Positions 5,974 to 9,613 of a stretch of 9,613 bases of DNA are shown here, piece by piece. The stretch's first letter is position 1. Every line of letters begins with the position of its first letter. Made by a program: the position numbers and the translations under genes. The notes under the pieces are model-generated. The model was not told where the DNA came from, did no database searches, and was given only the letters and a program-made list of their open reading frames with translations. This DNA is from an uncultured Eubacteriales bacterium (GTDB taxonomy: Bacteria > Bacillota > Clostridia > Oscillospirales > Oscillospiraceae): contig USEU01000067.1 in the NCBI GenBank assembly GCA_900553805.1, positions 1-9,613 on the forward strand, given 5' to 3'.

Positions 5974-6018
5974 AGCAGCAGGCATTCGGAGGTTCGGCCG
6001 AATGCCTGCTGCTGTTTT
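5974..6018 (+). terminator. Strong terminator between convergent genes
   Basis: A perfect 16-bp stem, agcagcaggcattcgg (5974-5989) with ccgaatgcctgctgct (5998-6013), has an 8-base loop and is followed by GTTTTGG. It ends the zinc-ribbon gene 9 bases after its stop. Read on the - strand it lies 43 bases beyond the end of the exporter operon and is followed by TGATTCAATTT, a weaker tail, so it may work in both directions. Confidence 0.85.
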
Positions 6019-6056
6019 GGACGCTTTTCATGGTCTGCCCGGAGGCTGTATTTCTT

Positions 6057-7796
6057 TTACGCCTTCTGGAACTGGCTGCTATACAGGGTGTGGTAGAAGC
6101 CGCCCTTGGCCAGCAGCTCCTCGTGGCTGCCCTGCTCGATGATCTTGCCGTCGCGCATCACCAGAATCAGGTCCGCATTGCGGATGGTGCTCAGCCGGTG
6201 GGCCACCACAAAGCTGGTGCGGCCCTCCATGAGCTTATCGAAGGCCTCCTGGATCAGCACCTCCGTGCGGGTATCGATGCTGGAGGTCGCCTCGTCCAGA
6301 ATCAGCATGGGCGGCAGGGTCAGTATCACACGGGTGATGCACAGGAGCTGCTTTTGTCCGCCGCTGATGCTGTCCTCATACAGCACGGTGTCCAGCCCAT
6401 TGGGCAGCCGCCGGATAAACTCCCAGCTGTGGGCCTCCTTGGCGGCGCGGATGATCTCCTCGTCGGTGGCGTCGGGCTTGCCGAAGGCAATGTTCTCCCG
6501 GACGGTTCCCTGCTTCATCCAGCTGTCCTGCAGCACCATGCCGAAGCCGGAGCGCAGCGCATGACGGGAGAGGGTGCGGATCTCCTGGCCGTCCACCCGG
6601 ATCTCGCCGCCGTCCACATCGTAAAACCGCATGAGAAGATTGATAAAGGTGGTCTTGCCGCAGCCGGTGGGGCCGACGATGGCCACCCGCATACCGGGCT
6701 TCACATTCAGATCGAAATGCTCGATCAGGCGGCGGGACTTGTCATAGCTGAAGCTGACATCCTTGATCTCCACGCGTCCCTCCCGGTGCGTGATCTCCCC
6801 GTCGGCGTCGGCGCACTCCTCCGGCTCCTCCAGCAGGGCAAACAGCCGGGAGGCGCAGGCCAGGGCATTCTGCATCTCCGTGATGACGGAGCTGATATCG
6901 TTGAAGGGCTTCATATACTGGTTGGCGTAGGACAGCAGCACGGACAGGCCGCCCACGGTCAGCGCTCCGCCGGGGATCAGCAGCGTGCCCACCAGCGCGA
7001 CTCCGGCATAGATGACGTTGTTTACAAAGCGAGTGCAGGGATTTGTCAGGCTGCTGTAAAAAATGGCCTGGGCGCTGTACTCTTTCAATTCCTTGTTCAC
7101 CGCCGCAAACCGTGCCGAAGCCCGCTCCTCGTAGCCATAGGCGCGGACGACCTTCTGATTGCCGATGATCTCCTCGATCAGTGCCGTCTGCTTGCCCCGG
7201 GCCTCGCTTTGCTTGCGGAACATGCCATAGGAGTGGGAGGAAATGATTTTTGCCACCCAGAAGCTCAGGGGGGTCAGGCAGATGACCAGCAGGGTGATCC
7301 AGAAATTTTTGGAGAACATGAACACCAGCGTCACCCCAATGGTCACCACGCCGGAAAACAGCTGGGTAAAGCCCAACAGCAGACCGTCGGACAGAATGTC
7401 CGCATCCGCAATGACCCGGCTGACGATATCGCCGGAGGCGTGCTGGTCAAGATAGCTCAGGGGCAGCTTTTGGATATGGCGGATGGATTGGGAGCGGATG
7501 TCCTCCACCACCCGATACACCACCCGGTTGTTGATAACGCTCATCACCCAGCCGGTGACGCCGGAAAGCACCGCAAACAGCACCACGCGCCCCAGGAATA
7601 TTTGCACCTTCCCAAAATCCACCCGATGCTCTGCCACGATGTTGTCAATGGCATCGCCAAAGAGAATGGGCACGTACAGCTGCAATACCACCGTCGCCGC
7701 CGCCAGCACAATGCTCAGAAGCAGCAGCACCCGGTAGCGGGCAATGCGGTCCCACAGCTTTTTCATGGTCTGGCCGTTTCCATTTGCCTTTTTCAT
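6057..7796 (-). CDS. Heterodimeric ABC exporter, canonical-site subunit
   Basis: Half-transporter with an N-terminal six-helix transmembrane domain (about residues 20-310) fused to an ATPase domain (340-579); 579 residues is typical of type IV (MsbA/Sav1866-like) exporters. The ATPase motifs are Walker A GPTGCGKTT (375-383), Q-loop LQDS (422-425), signature ISGGQ (477-481), Walker B MLILDE (497-502) with the catalytic Glu502, and switch His533 in AHRLST. The site formed with this Walker B is therefore competent. The signature is followed by LLCITR rather than the usual LSIAR, as often seen in the partner of a degenerate subunit. The start overlaps the stop of the other exporter gene as ATGA, with AAAGGAGG (7807-7814 on the + strand) just upstream, so the two are translationally coupled. 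A later ATG (residue 11) lacks a ribosome site. Substrate unknown: drugs, lipids or peptides are possible. Confidence 0.93.
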   Translation of the reverse strand: MKKANGNGQTMKKLWDRIARYRVLLLLSIVLAAATVVLQLYVPILFGDAIDNIVAEHRVDFGKVQIFLGRVVLFAVLSGVTGWVMSVINNRVVYRVVEDIRSQSIRHIQKLPLSYLDQHASGDIVSRVIADADILSDGLLLGFTQLFSGVVTIGVTLVFMFSKNFWITLLVICLTPLSFWVAKIISSHSYGMFRKQSEARGKQTALIEEIIGNQKVVRAYGYEERASARFAAVNKELKEYSAQAIFYSSLTNPCTRFVNNVIYAGVALVGTLLIPGGALTVGGLSVLLSYANQYMKPFNDISSVITEMQNALACASRLFALLEEPEECADADGEITHREGRVEIKDVSFSYDKSRRLIEHFDLNVKPGMRVAIVGPTGCGKTTFINLLMRFYDVDGGEIRVDGQEIRTLSRHALRSGFGMVLQDSWMKQGTVRENIAFGKPDATDEEIIRAAKEAHSWEFIRRLPNGLDTVLYEDSISGGQKQLLCITRVILTLPPMLILDEATSSIDTRTEVLIQEAFDKLMEGRTSFVVAHRLSTIRNADLILVMRDGKIIEQGSHEELLAKGGFYHTLYSSQFQKA

Positions 7797-9541
7797 TGTT
7801 TACCCGCCTCCTTTGCCGCCAGCCGCTCGCCGGGGAACTGGGAATCGAATATCTCCTGATACAGTTTGCAGTCCTTCAGCAGCGCCTCATGGGTGCCGCA
7901 GTCGGCCAGATGGCCATTGTCCAGCACCAAGATCTGGTCGGCCTGCTGGATGCACGCAATGCGCTGGGACACCAGGAAGGTGGTCACGGGATAGCCCAGA
8001 TTTCGGATGGACTTGCGCAGGGCCGCGTCGGTGGCGAAGTCCAGGGCGCTGGAGCTGTCGTCCAGAATGAGGACCTCCGGCTTCTTCACCAGCGCCCGGG
8101 CGATGGACAGCCGCTGCTTCTGGCCGCCGGACAGGTTCCGTCCGCCCTGCTCCAGCTGGAAGTCCAGCTGACCGGGCTTGCCCTCCACGACCTCCTTCGC
8201 CTGGGCGGCGGTCAGCGCCTCCCACAGCGCACTGTCGCTGGCATTTTCATTGCCCCAGCGGAGGTTATCCCGGATGCTGCCCTGGAAAAGCACCGCCCGC
8301 TGCTGCACCACACCCACCTTGCCGCACAGCGCCGCCCGGCTCTCGTCCATGACGTTTACACCGTTCAGGCATACCGTGCCCTCCTGAGGGTCATAGAATC
8401 GGGGGATCAGGCTGACCAGGGTGGATTTGCCGCTGCCCGTACCGCCGATGATGCCGATGGTCTGCCCCTTCTTTGCCTGGAAGCTGATATCCGTCAGGCT
8501 GGGCGCGCCGGCATTCTGATAGGTAAAGGTCACATGGTCAAAGCTGACCGCATTCTCGCCGCTGCCCTGAGGCGCTTCCTGATCGGCGTAGGTCATGCTG
8601 GGCTTCTGCGCCAGCACCGCAGATACCCGCCCGGCGCAGGCCAGGGATTTGGTCAGGGTGATGATCAGGGAGGCCAGCTTGATCAGCTCCACAATGATCT
8701 GGAGCATGTAGTTGTTCAGCGCCACCACGTCGCCCTGGGCAATATTGCCGATGTTCACCTGCACTGCCGCCCGGTCGATGAGGAACACCGCCGCAATGTT
8801 GATGAGCACATAGGTCAGAGGATTCAGCAGCGCGGAGATCCGTCCCACAAACTCATTGAGCCGGGTGAGGGCCTGATTGCTCCCGTCGAACTCCTCCACG
8901 GATTGCCGCTCCCGGCAGAACGCCCGGATGACCCTTACGCCGGTGAGATTTTCCCGGGTCAGGCAGGTCACCCGGTCAAGGGCCACCTGGGATTTTTTGA
9001 ACAGGGGGATGCTCACCAGCATGATGGCAAACACCACGATAAGCAGCACCGGGATGGCCGCCGCGAAGATCAGCGCGCATTTTGTATTGATGGTGAAGGC
9101 CATGACAAGAGCGCCAAACACCACGAAGGGGCTGCGCAGCAGCAGCCGCAGGCCCATGTTCACACCGGTCTGCACCTGGTTGATGTCCGTGGTCAGGCGG
9201 GTGATCATGGTGTCCGCGCCCAGGGTATCCAGCTCCGTAAAGGAAAAACGCTGGATGTGGTCAAACACCGCCTGGCGCAGGTCCGCCGCAAAGCCCGTGC
9301 TGGCTCTGGCGGCAAAGAGCTGCGCCGTGATGCTGCACGCAAGCCCCAGCAGCGCCATGCCGATCAGAATAAAAAAGCACTGCGTCAGCACGCCCCGGTC
9401 GTTGTTGCCCACGCCGAGGTTGATCATCCGCGCCACGACCAGGGGCACCAGCAGATCGAACACCACCTCCAGCAGCTTGAACAGCGGGGCCAGGATGCTC
9501 TGTGCCGTGTACCGTTTCAGGTAGACGGATAGGTTTTTCAA
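7793..9541 (-). CDS. Heterodimeric ABC exporter, degenerate-site subunit
   Basis: Second half of the exporter (582 residues), with a six-helix transmembrane domain (about 15-305) followed by an ATPase domain (330-582). Walker A is GGTGSGKST (366-374), the Q-loop VQQRA (412-416), and the signature LSGGQ (470-474) is canonical. Walker B ends in LILDD with Asp495 in place of the catalytic Glu, and the switch histidine is replaced by Gln526 in VSQRI. This is the pattern of the non-hydrolysing subunit in heterodimers of the TM287/288, BmrCD and LmrCD type. The start is TTG at 9541: the frame is closed by a TGA at 9548-9550 on the + strand and MKNLSVYLKRY matches the expected N-terminus. No good Shine-Dalgarno is visible; GGAA-like stretches lie upstream. 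A palindromic repeat terminus lies 22 bases before the start, so promoter and any regulator must lie inside or beyond it. Confidence 0.93.
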   Translation of the reverse strand: MKNLSVYLKRYTAQSILAPLFKLLEVVFDLLVPLVVARMINLGVGNNDRGVLTQCFFILIGMALLGLACSITAQLFAARASTGFAADLRQAVFDHIQRFSFTELDTLGADTMITRLTTDINQVQTGVNMGLRLLLRSPFVVFGALVMAFTINTKCALIFAAAIPVLLIVVFAIMLVSIPLFKKSQVALDRVTCLTRENLTGVRVIRAFCRERQSVEEFDGSNQALTRLNEFVGRISALLNPLTYVLINIAAVFLIDRAAVQVNIGNIAQGDVVALNNYMLQIIVELIKLASLIITLTKSLACAGRVSAVLAQKPSMTYADQEAPQGSGENAVSFDHVTFTYQNAGAPSLTDISFQAKKGQTIGIIGGTGSGKSTLVSLIPRFYDPQEGTVCLNGVNVMDESRAALCGKVGVVQQRAVLFQGSIRDNLRWGNENASDSALWEALTAAQAKEVVEGKPGQLDFQLEQGGRNLSGGQKQRLSIARALVKKPEVLILDDSSSALDFATDAALRKSIRNLGYPVTTFLVSQRIACIQQADQILVLDNGHLADCGTHEALLKDCKLYQEIFDSQFPGERLAAKEAGKQ

Positions 9542-9563
9542 TTTCCATCATTCCAATCTCTTA

Positions 9564-9613
9564 GGCAACACCGCGCAATTGTGTCTGCGAGCCGCAGCCG
9601 TCTTTTTGCCCCA
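9564..9613 (+). repeat. Palindromic MITE-like repeat, copy C (partial, cut by window edge)
   Basis: The terminus ggcaacaccgcgcaattg begins at 9564 and continues to the window end. The 50 visible bases are identical to the reverse complement of 2-51 and differ at two positions from the complete copy at 3390-3550. The bases outside the terminus are CTTA. The element lies directly before the exporter operon, which reads away from it. Its other end is outside the window. Confidence 0.9.

Noticed and set aside
6030..7859. 609-codon open frame on the + strand opposite the exporter gene
   Set aside because: It is exactly antisense to a gene with full ABC motifs; its product is a His/Gln/Ala-rich low-complexity sequence with no known domain, as produced by high GC third positions.
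7784..9532. 582-codon open frame on the + strand opposite the second exporter gene
   Set aside because: Same reason: antisense shadow of a well-supported ABC gene, with no recognisable domain.
9261..9551. 96-codon frame starting with ATG ATG just upstream of the exporter TTG
   Set aside because: Overlaps the exporter gene in another frame, has no conserved features, and its protein is Gly/Ala/Pro-rich shadow sequence.
1..9613. Whole window as a composite transposon bounded by inverted repeats
   Set aside because: The content is essential housekeeping genes, no transposase is seen, and a third copy of the repeat lies inside, which fits scattered independent insertions.

Overview
The window looks like chromosomal DNA of a GC-rich member of the Clostridia, most likely an Oscillospiraceae-type gut Firmicute. 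This is inferred from strong AGGAGG-like ribosome binding sites, TTG start codons, the PET form of the release-factor motif, the gene set and the high GC content; no rRNA or other phylogenetic marker is present, so the genus is not assigned.

Region 1 (about 52-3388, + strand) is a compact housekeeping run: rpiB (ribose-5-phosphate isomerase B), prfA (release factor 1), tsaE and tsaB (two parts of the tRNA t6A machinery) and upp (uracil phosphoribosyltransferase). Gaps are 21, 10 and 3 bases, and tsaE and tsaB overlap by 20 bases. A good extended -10 promoter lies inside tsaB and could give upp its own transcript. Region 2 (3389-3604) holds a complete 161-bp palindromic MITE-like element, inserted exactly at the upp stop codon, and then a strong terminator. 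Region 3 (3605-5964) has two divergent genes with promoters facing away from each other: a six-helix membrane protein resembling the DUF2238/YjdF group (- strand), and a zinc-ribbon, single-helix membrane protein whose outer part is made of three diverged repeats of about 80 residues plus an acidic Asp/Trp/Ser tail (+ strand). Region 4 (5974-9541, - strand) is a two-gene operon for a heterodimeric ABC exporter, with one degenerate and one canonical ATPase site.

The most unusual thread is the repeat element. The first 51 bases of the window are the reverse complement of one end of the element, the last 50 bases are the same end in direct orientation, and the two are identical over 50 bases. 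The third, complete copy (3390-3550) shows the structure: arms of about 80 bases that form a near-complete inverted repeat, a possible 4-base target duplication (TAAA), and no coding capacity. All three copies abut genes: 26 bases before the rpiB start, directly after the upp stop, and 22 bases before the first exporter gene. The family may therefore affect expression or RNA processing of its neighbours. No transposase, CRISPR array, tRNA or rRNA is visible. The least explained protein is the three-repeat zinc-ribbon membrane protein.
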